A stretch of DNA of 32,469 nucleotides, from assembly GCA_016783675.1 (NCBI GenBank), contig JADHWE010000030.1:1-32469 (forward strand), read 5' to 3'. A program made the translations under genes and the position numbers. The notes under the pieces are model-generated. The model was not told the origin of the DNA and did not search any database. It saw only the letters and a program-made list of their open reading frames with translations. Shown here piece after piece: positions 16,656 to 24,390 of the stretch; within the stretch, counting starts at the first letter, position 1; the number at the start of each line of letters is the position of its first letter. This DNA is from Kiritimatiellia bacterium (GTDB lineage Bacteria > Verrucomicrobiota > Kiritimatiellia > UBA8416 > JABMPJ01).

Positions 16656-16906
16656 GTTCAGCAGCGGGGTCGTTTTTGGCTGAATATCCAATATCCAACA
16701 AGGAACTCCCAACATCCAAGTGGGCGAGCAAGGAGAATGGACAGCCAGAGGGCCTGCCATTCGCACCTCTCGCTCTCCTACCTTGATCGGTTGGATATTC
16801 CTTGTTGGCTATTGGATATTGAAGAAGTGCGCTGCACGACTGAGCAATGTCACCCAATCGCAGGACTTCCCGGACGTAACCCCTCGTCCTCCCCCTGATC
16901 AGCGCA
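16656..16906. other. Gene-free gap holding a foldback element
   Basis: 251 bases between convergent genes. Most of it is the foldback described at 16681-16822. No open frame with coding character, no T-run terminator and no RNA gene was seen. Confidence 0.6.
16681..16822. mobile_element. Foldback (MITE-like) inverted-repeat element
   Basis: Arms 16681-16713 and 16790-16822 are complementary at 28 of 33 positions, and weaker pairing continues inward (AAGGAGAATGG against CCATTCGCACC and neighbouring blocks). Each arm contains the core TTGTTGG...TTGGATATT in opposite orientation. A single related copy lies at 7011-7033. No transposase is encoded. It could be a non-autonomous element or a structured repeat. 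Confidence 0.5.
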
Positions 16907-18640
16907 CTATGGATGCGAGCGGGCTGGGGCTGGGGCCGGAGCCGGAGCTTTCATCTGCTGCTGCATCTGCTGCATCTGGATGGCCAGGGCCGCCTGGCCG
17001 AAACGCGCCAGGAGGGCGCCGGGAATATTCGTGCTCCACTGCACCAGCCCGCCGCTGACATGCGCGGCGGATGTGATGGGAGGCGCGCCCTGTAGGGTCA
17101 TGGCGATCTTGTCGAACGGCATCGGGTTGCCCGGCATTTTCGGCATCATCTGTGTGACAAACTCCAGGTAGCGTCCAATATCCGTATCACCGTAGTAGAA
17201 CCCGCCGGCAGGAAAGACTTTGCGTGCGACGAGCGGTGACGGGCTCGTGCCGGTGCTCTTGATCTTGTCGATGATGGACTCCATCGTTGTGTCGCCCATC
17301 GAATACGCCATCAGTCCGTCGAACACGGCCACTTCGTACTTCATGTCGGTCAGGTTCATCGCCTCCATCTGCTGGCGCTGCATCTCCGGCATCTGGTCCA
17401 TCGAGATCTTGGTCCGGAACTGGTGGATGTCCACGCCCTTGTGCTGACGCACCTTCTCCTTGTACTCGAAACTCATCGGCATTCCCATGCCGGCATAGAG
17501 GTCAAGGAACCCTGTGCTCTTCAACTCCGTCTCCATGTTCTTGAGCATGTCCAGGGCGGCCTTCTCGTCGCTGACCTCCATGACATAATCCATGTTGAGG
17601 CCGGCGCCTGTCCCGCCGAAGATGCTTTCGGACACCGCGCCGCCGCAGACGGCCATGCATTTCTGCATGTAATCGCTTATGCGCTGCACATTCTCCGTCT
17701 CCAACGCCATATCGCTAATGAGCTGTTCTGTTTCCGCCGAAATGAACGCCGATAGGGCCGCGGTGTTTTCGATCAGGAAATCAATCATGAATGCGGCCGA
17801 TCCCGTGTCGCCCGACTGAACCTTCGGGTGCCATGAATTCTGCTTGGGTGCGTTGACCAGTGTCGCCACGCGGCTTCCGGCTGCCGGCAATATCACTTCG
17901 TCCAACTGGAGCGATCCTTCTGCCGCCGTCACAACGATCTCCATCGCCTCAACCTGCTTGAGCAGGGAGAGGAGGATAAGCATCTCACCCTCCAGGATCT
18001 TGACCGTCCCCTCCGTAGCGGATGCCGCAGGCTGTCCCTGCATCTTGGCCTGCGCCTCCATCCCCTTGTTCATGGAGGCCGTCATCATCTGAAGCATGCC
18101 TTGTATTTGCTCGGTGTTGGCGGCTATGTAGGCGGCCGGCTTCATCCCGATTCGGATCGTCGGCGAGCGCCGGGCGAGGAGCGTCCGGCGGACCGAAGCG
18201 GAGGCCGCAACGCCCTTCGTGATGGCGGCCGCTGTCTTGGCCGCAACGAGGACGCCGTTGCCATACCGGCACTGCATTCCCGCCGTGCCCAGCTTGTTGG
18301 TGTAGGCTGCCACCTGTCCGGGCGCCAGCTCGAGAATGCCGAAAACCGTTGTCGGATCCAGCGCAACCACCGCCAGTCCCTTGCCGGCCGGAATACCGGC
18401 CAACATCGGGTCCCCGAGCTGCATGCCCACGAGACTCTTGATCGTCGTGGCATTCATCATCGGAGAGACCTGCGCCGCCGCCGTTCCCAATCCGTCCACC
18501 AAGCCATGGAAGTCAGAAACCGTAATGGAAAGCAGCGCATCCTCCATAACCGTCGGCGCTTCTATCTGCACCCCGCCATGCGCCATCCCCACCACAATCG
18601 TGATCCCAACCAGTACGCTAATCCAAACCGACTTCTTCAT
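16907..18640 (-). CDS. Secreted protein of unknown function
   Basis: 577 residues. The signal peptide MKKSVWISVLVGITIVVGMAHG is clear, and the mature protein is exported. ATG 18640 has GGAG five bases upstream; a frame to 18661 is longer but lacks a signal at its start. Several stretches are rich in Met and Gln (LQMMTASMNKGMEAQ, MPEMQRQQMEAMN). The C-terminus is a low-complexity MQQMQQQMK followed by Ala-Pro repeats. No cysteine pattern or catalytic motif is recognised. Its general style resembles DUF3352-like exported proteins, but this is not secure. It is alone on its strand, between a convergent and a divergent gene. Confidence 0.82.
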   Translation of the reverse strand: MKKSVWISVLVGITIVVGMAHGGVQIEAPTVMEDALLSITVSDFHGLVDGLGTAAAQVSPMMNATTIKSLVGMQLGDPMLAGIPAGKGLAVVALDPTTVFGILELAPGQVAAYTNKLGTAGMQCRYGNGVLVAAKTAAAITKGVAASASVRRTLLARRSPTIRIGMKPAAYIAANTEQIQGMLQMMTASMNKGMEAQAKMQGQPAASATEGTVKILEGEMLILLSLLKQVEAMEIVVTAAEGSLQLDEVILPAAGSRVATLVNAPKQNSWHPKVQSGDTGSAAFMIDFLIENTAALSAFISAETEQLISDMALETENVQRISDYMQKCMAVCGGAVSESIFGGTGAGLNMDYVMEVSDEKAALDMLKNMETELKSTGFLDLYAGMGMPMSFEYKEKVRQHKGVDIHQFRTKISMDQMPEMQRQQMEAMNLTDMKYEVAVFDGLMAYSMGDTTMESIIDKIKSTGTSPSPLVARKVFPAGGFYYGDTDIGRYLEFVTQMMPKMPGNPMPFDKIAMTLQGAPPITSAAHVSGGLVQWSTNIPGALLARFGQAALAIQMQQMQQQMKAPAPAPAPARSHP

Positions 18641-18803
18641 GCTTTCTCCATAATCTATCACACGCTCACCTGCCGGCCCTCCGAGCCCGCAGAGCGAAGG
18701 AGGGACACCGCCATCCTGCGCCCCAGCGCAGGACGCCTACTATTGCACTGGAGCCTTTCCTGTGCAAAGGTATTCCAATACCCAGTGGCCGACAGGAGCA
18801 GAG

Positions 18804-19340
18804 ATGGTCATCCGCAATGCAACTATCACCGACCTCGACGATGTCCTGCGCGTTGAGCGTGAGGCGTTTGGCGAAGAAGACGAAGCGCGGCTGGTCGACG
18901 ATCTCCTGAAGGACCCCAGTGCACAGCCGGCCCTCTCCTTGCTTGCGTTCGACGATGGCGACAACGCGGTTGGCCACATCCTCTTCACTCGCGCCACGCT
19001 TGACCCCGCGTCGAACATGTCGGTGGTCATCCTCGCCCCCCTCGCGGTTGTTCCCGGCTCACAGCGTCAGGGCATCGGCGGGGCGTTGATCAAGCAGGGC
19101 CTTGAGGCGCTGCGGACCACGGGTGTCGACCTCGTGTTTGTCCTGGGCCACCCCGGTTACTACCCGCGCTACGGTTTCGAGCCGGCCATGAAGCACGGCT
19201 TCACGCCAACGTACGCGATCCCGGAAAAGGATGCCGATGCGTGGATGGTGCAGGCCCTGCGTGCGGGGGCGCTCGAAGAGGGGCAGGGCAGGGCGGTCTG
19301 TGCCGACGCACTGGATAAGCCGGAGTATTGGAGAGAATAG
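18804..19340 (+). CDS. GNAT-family N-acetyltransferase, YhbS-like
   Basis: 178 residues. The acetyl-CoA loop is VVPGSQRQGIGGALIKQGL with Q87-R88-Q89-G90-I91-G92. The following LVFVLGHPGYYPRYGFEPA is characteristic of the YhbS-type subgroup (predicted acetyltransferases). The acceptor is unknown. ATG 18804 is preceded by AGGAG at a good distance. The gap before it (18661-18803) contains CCCTCC/GGAGGG and CCTGCG/CGCAGG hairpins and a nested CACTGG...CCAGTG inverted repeat at 18746-18787. The stop overlaps the start of crcB by one base, so the two are coupled. Confidence 0.88.
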   Translation: MVIRNATITDLDDVLRVEREAFGEEDEARLVDDLLKDPSAQPALSLLAFDDGDNAVGHILFTRATLDPASNMSVVILAPLAVVPGSQRQGIGGALIKQGLEALRTTGVDLVFVLGHPGYYPRYGFEPAMKHGFTPTYAIPEKDADAWMVQALRAGALEEGQGRAVCADALDKPEYWRE

Positions 19341-19714
19341 TGGTACGCGATGTGTTACTCGTTGGAGCGGGCGGTTTCGCCGGTGCTGTGCTGCGCTATC
19401 TCGTGGGCGGCTTCGTCCTTCATCATACCGCCAACTGGAAGTTTCCCCTGTCTACATTCCTCGTCAATGTCGGCGGCTGCCTGGTGGCGGGGATCCTGAT
19501 GGCGTTGGCCGTTAAGCACGATTCCTTTTCGCCGGAACTGCGTCTTCTGCTCTTTACCGGTCTGCTGGGTGGCTTCACCACCTTCTCGGCCTTTGGCGTT
19601 GAAACCGTCTATCTCCTTCAACGGCACGAAGTGCTGTGGGCCGGGTTGAATGTGGCGGGAACCGTCACGGTCGGAATCGGTGTACTGTGGCTTGGCGTGA
19701 CAATGATTCGATAG
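19340..19714 (+). CDS. crcB: Fluoride channel CrcB/Fluc
   Basis: Small inner-membrane fluoride exporter, 124 residues with four membrane helices, working as a dual-topology dimer. Family motifs: GAGGFAGAVLRYLVGG near the start, STFLVNVGGCLVAGIL with the pore Asn, and LLFTGLLGGFTTFSAFGVET, whose GGFTTFS break holds the central sodium and pore phenylalanine. GTG 19340 overlaps the upstream TAG by one base, and GGAGAG lies four bases before it; TTG 19328 is a less likely start. No fluoride riboswitch fold was found upstream, so fluoride control at this site is not evident. Confidence 0.95.
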   Translation: MVRDVLLVGAGGFAGAVLRYLVGGFVLHHTANWKFPLSTFLVNVGGCLVAGILMALAVKHDSFSPELRLLLFTGLLGGFTTFSAFGVETVYLLQRHEVLWAGLNVAGTVTVGIGVLWLGVTMIR

Positions 19715-19725
19715 GAGGCAGGACT

Positions 19726-20151
19726 ATGAAGCCGTGTCGTGAGTGTGGGCAGGAGGTGTCTGAGCAAGCCATGGGCTGTCCCCAGTGCGGGGCACCCTTT
19801 CCCGCGCGGGACCAATGGGATGGCTGGGGATACGAGTACAAGTCGAAGGCGACCTTCCTCGGTCTTCCCTGGCTCCATATCTCCTTCAAGTACCGACCCT
19901 CGCGCTGCCCGGTTCCCGCACGCGGCATCATTGCGATCGGTCAGTTCGCCTGCGGCATCATCACGATTTCCCAGTTCGGTATCGGGGTCATCAGTGTCAG
20001 CCAGTTCACCGTCGCCGTATGGGCGTTGGCCCAGTTTGCCGCGGCCTACAGCCTCATCGCCCAGCTCGGCATCTACATCCACGAAGGCCATGGCCAGGTT
20101 GTGAGAAGTCTCGGCGAAATCATCGAGTTGCTTTCCGGATTGGGTATGTAG
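19726..20151 (+). CDS. Zinc-ribbon protein with five decapeptide repeats
   Basis: 141 residues. An N-terminal zinc ribbon has Cys 4, 7, 18 and 21. After an aromatic linker (30-66) come five near-perfect repeats of ten residues, each with a hydrophobic stretch and a Gln-Phe or Gln-Leu pair: Gln 73, 83, 93, 103 and 113 are exactly ten apart. The block is hydrophobic enough to be a membrane segment or could be a beta-solenoid. A helix follows. AGGAGG (19713-19718) gives a strong ribosome site. It sits 11 bases after crcB and 19 before the barrel gene. The function is unknown. Confidence 0.85.
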   Translation: MKPCRECGQEVSEQAMGCPQCGAPFPARDQWDGWGYEYKSKATFLGLPWLHISFKYRPSRCPVPARGIIAIGQFACGIITISQFGIGVISVSQFTVAVWALAQFAAAYSLIAQLGIYIHEGHGQVVRSLGEIIELLSGLGM

Positions 20152-20170
20152 CGCAGAAAGAGAGACTATC

Positions 20171-20914
20171 ATGAGAGCATTGCTGCTGAGTGTGCTGATC
20201 GCGGGTTGTGCCGGTGCGGTTCACGCCGACTCGCCCAAGATGGCGGACGATACCCGCGATTCCCGGTTGCCTTCGCCTTTCGGCGTGGGTGTGAACTTCT
20301 ATCACCAGAGCCAGGGCTACGACTTGAGCAGTCTCCGCGTTAACGTGCTGCCCGGCGATCTTGCCGCCTTGGAGGGCATCGAGATCGATAACGATGTCAC
20401 CGAGATGAATGTCAAACTCGACTACTGGTTGTTTCCTTTCCTCAATGTCTTCGGCATCCTCGGCAGCGTGGACGGCGAAACCGACGTTGATACGGATCTG
20501 ATCCCCGGCCTCTCGGTCGAATACGAAGGGGTCGTCTACGGTGCGGGCGTGACACTCGCGGCAGGATGGGAGCAGTACTTTGTCACCCTGACCGCAGCCC
20601 TGACCGAGACCGAGCTCGATACAAGCACATCCAGCGTGAAGGCGTGGATCCTCTCGCCCAAGGTGGGGATGGCCGGCCGCTACGGCGCCGTCTGGATCGG
20701 GGGAATGTACCAGCAGACCGACGAAAAGCACGAGGGCAACATCACGGTGCCGGTCTTTGGCCGCGTAGACTACAACGTCGAGTTCGAGCAGAAAGAGAGC
20801 TGGAACGGCTCCGTAGGCTTCACAACCGGTATCGGTGAGAATTGGCAGATCGACCTGGAAGGCGGCTTCGGCGACCGAATGCACGCCTCCGTCTCAACCA
20901 CCTACCGCTTCTAG
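20171..20914 (+). CDS. Outer-membrane beta-barrel protein
   Basis: 247 residues with a signal peptide (MRALLLSVLIAGCAGAVHA) and alternating hydrophobic strands such as GVGVNFYHQ, VVYGAGVTLAAGWEQYF, AVWIGGMYQQ and SWNGSVGFTTGIG. The last residue is Phe 247 in STTYRF, the outer-membrane insertion signal recognised by the BAM complex. It is small for a porin, so it is probably an 8-stranded or similar barrel; the ligand is unknown. The stop codon's last base is also the first base of the 33-bp repeat array. It is probably transcribed with the three genes upstream. Confidence 0.8.
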   Translation: MRALLLSVLIAGCAGAVHADSPKMADDTRDSRLPSPFGVGVNFYHQSQGYDLSSLRVNVLPGDLAALEGIEIDNDVTEMNVKLDYWLFPFLNVFGILGSVDGETDVDTDLIPGLSVEYEGVVYGAGVTLAAGWEQYFVTLTAALTETELDTSTSSVKAWILSPKVGMAGRYGAVWIGGMYQQTDEKHEGNITVPVFGRVDYNVEFEQKESWNGSVGFTTGIGENWQIDLEGGFGDRMHASVSTTYRF

Positions 20915-21058
20915 GTCCCCACCGACTTCTGCCTGCCTCTCCCGCAGGTCCCCACCGACTTCTGCCTGCCTCTCCCGCAGGTCCCCACCGACTTCTGCCT
21001 GCCTCTCCCGCAGGTCCCCACCGACTTCTGCCTGCCTCTCCCGCAGGTCCCCACCGAC
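20914..21058 (+). repeat. 33-bp tandem repeat array
   Basis: Four near-identical 33-base units (20914-20946, 20947-20979, 20980-21012, 21013-21045) and a partial fifth (21046-21058). Each begins GGTCCCCACCGAC and ends CTCCCGCA. The array leads straight into the palindrome at 21051-21070. The unit length divides by three, so the array is open in several frames, but nothing shows that it is translated. Two diverged units of the same sequence precede the second palindrome at about 22521-22554. Confidence 0.92.
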
Positions 21059-21071
21059 CTTGGTCGGTGGA
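21044..21071. repeat. Palindrome copy 1 (28-bp shared block)
   Basis: CCACCGACC-TT-GGTCGGTGG at 21051-21070 is a nine-pair hairpin. The surrounding 28 bases are identical to 22555-22582. It lies between convergent genes and could terminate transcription or be a mobile palindrome. Confidence 0.85.
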
Positions 21072-21089
21072 GCCCAAGATCCCCGGTAC

Positions 21090-21518
21090 CTACTTTAAAG
21101 CGCCCTTCAACGCTGCAATCGTTGCCTCAAGCGCCGCCACACGTTTCTCCATCGCATCCACCTTAGCTGACACATCCGCGCCCGCCGCGGCAGGAGCCGG
21201 AGCTGTCGCCGCCGGTGCTGCAGCTGGAGCGGGCGCTGGTGCTGCCGGCGTTGGTGCCGCAGCCGGAGCGGCGGCAGGTGCTCCCGGAGGTGGAGTTGCG
21301 GGTGTCGCCCCAGGCGCGGGAGTAGCAGTGGGCGGTGCAGCAGGAGTGGGTGCAGCAGGCGCTGTCGCTGCCGTCGTTGCCAGTGCCTTCATCTCGTCTG
21401 TAACGGGGAACTTCTTGCGGCATTTGCCGCAGGGAATCTCCTTGATAAAGCGCAGCGTGGCAGGCTTCACCTTAAGCTTCGCTCCACAGTGAACACACGT
21501 CAGTACAGGCATATCCAT
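21090..21518 (-). CDS. Zinc-ribbon protein with Pro/Ala linker and coiled coil
   Basis: 142 residues. An N-terminal zinc ribbon has Cys 8, 11, 30 and 33. It is followed by about 60 residues of Ala/Pro/Thr low complexity and a C-terminal coiled coil (about 116-142) with heptad spacing (VDAMEKRVAALEATIAALKG). ATG 21518 has AGGAG five bases upstream. No export signal is present, so it is probably cytoplasmic or sits at the inner membrane. It could bind nucleic acid or a protein partner; the function is unknown. It follows the outer-membrane-like gene on the same strand by 56 bases. Confidence 0.8.
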   Translation of the reverse strand: MDMPVLTCVHCGAKLKVKPATLRFIKEIPCGKCRKKFPVTDEMKALATTAATAPAAPTPAAPPTATPAPGATPATPPPGAPAAAPAAAPTPAAPAPAPAAAPAATAPAPAAAGADVSAKVDAMEKRVAALEATIAALKGALK

Positions 21519-21574
21519 GGCAACTCCTTATTCTTGGTAAATAACCTATGGCGAACCACGGGCGCTGTCAAAAT

Positions 21575-22450
21575 CTAAAAGAAGAACCTTCCCGTCAGCG
21601 CGATGAGTCCTTCCTTCGAATCCCGAACATGCTCGTCAACCGCCTGCCAGGAGAGCGCAAAAGCGGTGCCGAGCCCGGTGCCGGCCGGCTGGAACTCAAT
21701 ACCGATGCTGTCGCGCCAAAACAGATCATTCTCACGATCGAGCAACACGTGCAGTTGGTTTAGCGCAAACAGGCTGCCGGCCGATCCGTTCCAGAGCCGA
21801 CAGCGAAGATCGTACACGAGATCCCACCACCAGTTGTTCCCCTCGTTCAAGGCCTCTTTGTCCACGGCGCCAAAGAACTCCCGCAGGTAATACCCGGCCT
21901 CGGCGTAATGAATCCATTCGGGCGCTTCCTGTTCAGCACTGCGCTCCGTGTCCCGCCACGTTGCCCGCCGATGCGTCGCGGAGCCCACGCCTGCAAAAAG
22001 GCGGTTGTCGTACACATCGCGTAGCGCTTGCTGTCGTCCACGGATATACCAGGGCTCTTCTGTGTCCTTCAGAACCAGGTGGTCGCAACCATGATCGAGT
22101 CCCGCTCGTACAAGGAGTGTCCGGCCCCCATACTCGACGAAGGGCATCAAGGCGTAGCGTACCTCCTGCACCGAGAACGGCAGGCCTGAGGTCACCGCCT
22201 CACCCATCCCCGTCCCACAGGTGATCCTCCACACCACGTGTGTCCTCGGCGTAAACCGGAACAGGAAGATGTCCGCCTCCAATCCCCCCTCGCTGACATA
22301 CCTATCCTCATCAAACTCATCCTGCTGGTTCCCATAGAACTCCAAATACCCCTCGCCATACACCCGCGGAAAGAACCGGCTCTCTCCCATGCAAACCGGC
22401 ACCGCAACAGTCAGAACCACACAGACAACAAACAACAATCGCGTCTTCAT
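21575..22450 (-). CDS. Exported, probably outer-membrane protein
   Basis: 291 residues from ATG 22450. The signal peptide [22 protein letters not shown] is clear. The mature part has aromatic alternating strands ([47 protein letters not shown]) and ends in LTGRFFF, with the C-terminal Phe expected of barrels. An overall resemblance to DUF1207-type exported proteins is possible but not established. A longer frame to 22555 begins inside the repeat and was rejected. The following gene on this strand encodes the zinc-ribbon/coiled-coil protein. Confidence 0.78.
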   Translation of the reverse strand: MKTRLLFVVCVVLTVAVPVCMGESRFFPRVYGEGYLEFYGNQQDEFDEDRYVSEGGLEADIFLFRFTPRTHVVWRITCGTGMGEAVTSGLPFSVQEVRYALMPFVEYGGRTLLVRAGLDHGCDHLVLKDTEEPWYIRGRQQALRDVYDNRLFAGVGSATHRRATWRDTERSAEQEAPEWIHYAEAGYYLREFFGAVDKEALNEGNNWWWDLVYDLRCRLWNGSAGSLFALNQLHVLLDRENDLFWRDSIGIEFQPAGTGLGTAFALSWQAVDEHVRDSKEGLIALTGRFFF

Positions 22451-22753
22451 GTCGCCATCATCGCGCATCTCACTCCTCAAAGCAATCCCACCCACAACAC
22501 TTCCTTTCCGCTTCCACTCCCGCAGATCCCCACCTTCTGTCTGCCCCACTCCCACAGGTCCCCACCGACCTTGGTCGGTGGAACCAAAGATCTCCCGGCG
22601 CCTCCTGCAAAGCCCCCTGCCTCCTGCATCTCGGAGCTAGCCCAACGGGCGAAGGGGGGAAGCCTTGGCGAAGGGGGGCCGCCCCATCCAAATCCTTGCC
22701 AGAACAGGAGTCCTTGCCCCATTCTACCCTCCAGACAAAAAGGACTCCCTCTC
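22451..22753. other. Divergent intergenic region rich in repeats
   Basis: 303 bases without a gene. It contains the second palindrome copy with two degenerate 33-bp units, then a REP-like tract with GGGCGAAGG and the decamer CTTGGCGAAG (22664-22673). No clear promoter boxes could be assigned with confidence. Confidence 0.55.
22555..22582. repeat. Palindrome copy 2 (28-bp shared block)
   Basis: Identical over 28 bases to 21044-21071, with the same nine-pair hairpin at 22562-22581. Upstream bases 22521-22554 align with the 33-bp unit after a three-base gap, so both loci carry the same composite element. Confidence 0.85.
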
Positions 22754-23608
22754 ATGACAACCAACAAGCTCGTCGGTGCGCACGTGTCAACCAGTGGCGG
22801 TGTGTTCAACGCTCCCCTCAACGCCAAAGCCATCGGCGCCACCGCCTTCGCCATGTTCACCAAGAACCAGCGCCAGTGGAAAGCAGCGGCCTACACGGAT
22901 GAGACGATCGAGCGCTTCAAAACGAACCTGGCGGCCAACGGCTACACCCCGGACGTCGTGCTGCCGCATGACGGCTACCTGATCAATCTCGGCAACCCCG
23001 ACCCCGAGAAGCGTAAACGCTCGCTGGATGCGTTCATTGATGAGATGACCCGCTGTCAGCAGCTTGGCCTGACGATGCTCAACATGCATCCGGGCAGTCA
23101 CCTGCGCGAGATCTCCGAGGACGAATGCCTGACGCTGATTGCCGAGTGCATCAACCAAACGCTCGAAGTGACCAAGGGCGTCACTGTTGCGCTTGAAAAC
23201 ACGGCGGGGCAGGGCTCCAATATGGGGTACCGTTTCGAGCATCTCGCCACGATCATTGACCGGGTCGACGACAAATCCCGCATGGGCGTCGTTATCGACA
23301 CCTGCCATTCATACTCGGCCGGCTACGACCTGGGCACCCCCGAGGCCTGTGATAAGACCTTCAAAGCCTTCGACGATATCGTCGGCATGAAATACCTGTG
23401 CGGCATGCACATCAACGACAGCAAGGTCCCGTTCGAAAGCCGCAAGGACCGCCATCACAGCATCGGCCAGGGCACCATCCCCATGGTCGCCTTCGAATAC
23501 ATTATGAACGACCCCCGCTTCGACAACATGCCCCTCATCCTCGAAACCATCGACGACACCATCTGGCCCAAAGAAATCAAACTCCTCCACTCTCTCCAAA
23601 CCAAGTAA
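22754..23608 (+). CDS. nfo: Endonuclease IV
   Basis: Zinc-dependent AP endonuclease of base-excision repair, 284 residues. TIM-barrel metal ligands and signatures are in order: [54 protein letters not shown] followed by HHSIGQG, and LILETID near the end. It cuts 5' of abasic sites. ATG 22754 is preceded by AGGA at about ten bases. It is convergent with the RluA-like gene downstream, from which it is separated by the 9-bp repeat. Confidence 0.96.
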   Translation: MTTNKLVGAHVSTSGGVFNAPLNAKAIGATAFAMFTKNQRQWKAAAYTDETIERFKTNLAANGYTPDVVLPHDGYLINLGNPDPEKRKRSLDAFIDEMTRCQQLGLTMLNMHPGSHLREISEDECLTLIAECINQTLEVTKGVTVALENTAGQGSNMGYRFEHLATIIDRVDDKSRMGVVIDTCHSYSAGYDLGTPEACDKTFKAFDDIVGMKYLCGMHINDSKVPFESRKDRHHSIGQGTIPMVAFEYIMNDPRFDNMPLILETIDDTIWPKEIKLLHSLQTK

Positions 23609-23623
23609 CCTGCGGGCAGTCTC

Positions 23624-23650
23624 ATCCCGTCCATCCTGTTCATCCTGTCA
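23624..23650 (+). repeat. Nonamer tandem repeat
   Basis: Three units of nine bases, ATCCCGTCC, ATCCTGTTC and ATCCTGTCA, between convergent nfo and the pseudouridine synthase. The complementary form (ACAGGAT spaced by nine) is a common short intergenic repeat in many bacterial genomes, as far as I recall. Confidence 0.75.
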
Positions 23651-23678
23651 GAAGAGTCTCCCTCTCCTTCCCCCAAGG

Positions 23679-24380
23679 TCAGACAAGATGCTCAAAGTAG
23701 CGGGGCAGGGGAGCCGTGAACGTCATCTCCCGCTTCGAGTGCGGGTGACGCAGGGTCAGTGACGCGGCGTGAAGGGCCAGTCGCTGGCGGCCCTTTCTCT
23801 CGAGGCCATACTTGCGATCCCCCACCACCGGGCAGCCGCCTTCCGAGAGCTGGACGCGGATCTGGTTCTTCCGGCCCGTGAGAAGCTCAATCTCCAGCAA
23901 ACTGCATGACGTCCCCGTCTTCAACACCTTGTAGCGCGTCCTGGCCAGCTTGCCCTTCTTGGGGTCGCTGACCGAGTAGACCTTGTGCGCACTGTTCTCG
24001 GCCAGGTATGACGTAATCACTCCCTCGCTCTTGGGCGGCACGCCGTGCACTACGGCGAAGTACTGCTTCCGGAACGTGGGCCACTCCGCCTGCAGAAACC
24101 GCTTGGCTTCCTCGCTCTTGGCAAAGACCAGCACTCCCGAGGTGTCACGATCGAGACGGTGCACAATGAAGACACGTTTACGCGACTTCTGTACGCCCTT
24201 GCGGACATACTCGTTCAGGAGCCAATAGGCCGTGTTCTCCCGAACCGTCTCGCTGCTGATCGTGAGCAGACCACTTACCTTGTCCACCACCAGCAAATCC
24301 CGGTCCTCATACAGAAACGTCAACCCCTTGGGCTGATACTTTTTCGGAGGTGGTTTGAAGCCGCCCTGGGGATTGCTCAT
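23679..24380 (-). CDS. RluA-family pseudouridine synthase without S4 domain
   Basis: 233 residues. The catalytic motif VHRLDRDTSGVLVFAKS carries Asp 77. LLTGRKNQIRVQLSEGGCPVVGDRKYG is split over motif III and the conserved GD. There is no S4 domain at the N-terminus, which starts with a basic MSNPQGGFKPPPKKYQPKG tail. This layout matches RluA or TruC-like enzymes acting on tRNA or rRNA. ATG 24380 lies ten bases after the sulfatase stop, so the two are probably co-transcribed despite unrelated roles. It is a paralogue of 14139-14969. Confidence 0.9.
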   Translation of the reverse strand: MSNPQGGFKPPPKKYQPKGLTFLYEDRDLLVVDKVSGLLTISSETVRENTAYWLLNEYVRKGVQKSRKRVFIVHRLDRDTSGVLVFAKSEEAKRFLQAEWPTFRKQYFAVVHGVPPKSEGVITSYLAENSAHKVYSVSDPKKGKLARTRYKVLKTGTSCSLLEIELLTGRKNQIRVQLSEGGCPVVGDRKYGLERKGRQRLALHAASLTLRHPHSKREMTFTAPLPRYFEHLV

Positions 24381-24390
24381 GACTGTTGTC

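Noticed and set aside
18661-18803. Fluoride riboswitch upstream of the crcB unit
   Set aside because: None of the conserved riboswitch pseudoknot text was found; only simple hairpins are present.
20914-21058. Possible CRISPR array
   Set aside because: The units are direct tandem copies with no variable spacers, and no cas gene is nearby.
20842-21492. Plus-strand frame with repeated SPAGPHRLLPA text and an Ala/Gly run
   Set aside because: It is the 33-bp array plus the shadow of the Pro/Ala linker of the minus-strand zinc-ribbon gene; there is no ribosome site.
22451-22555. N-terminal extension of the exported protein to 22555
   Set aside because: The extension starts inside the repeat block and would bury a clear signal peptide that begins at 22450.
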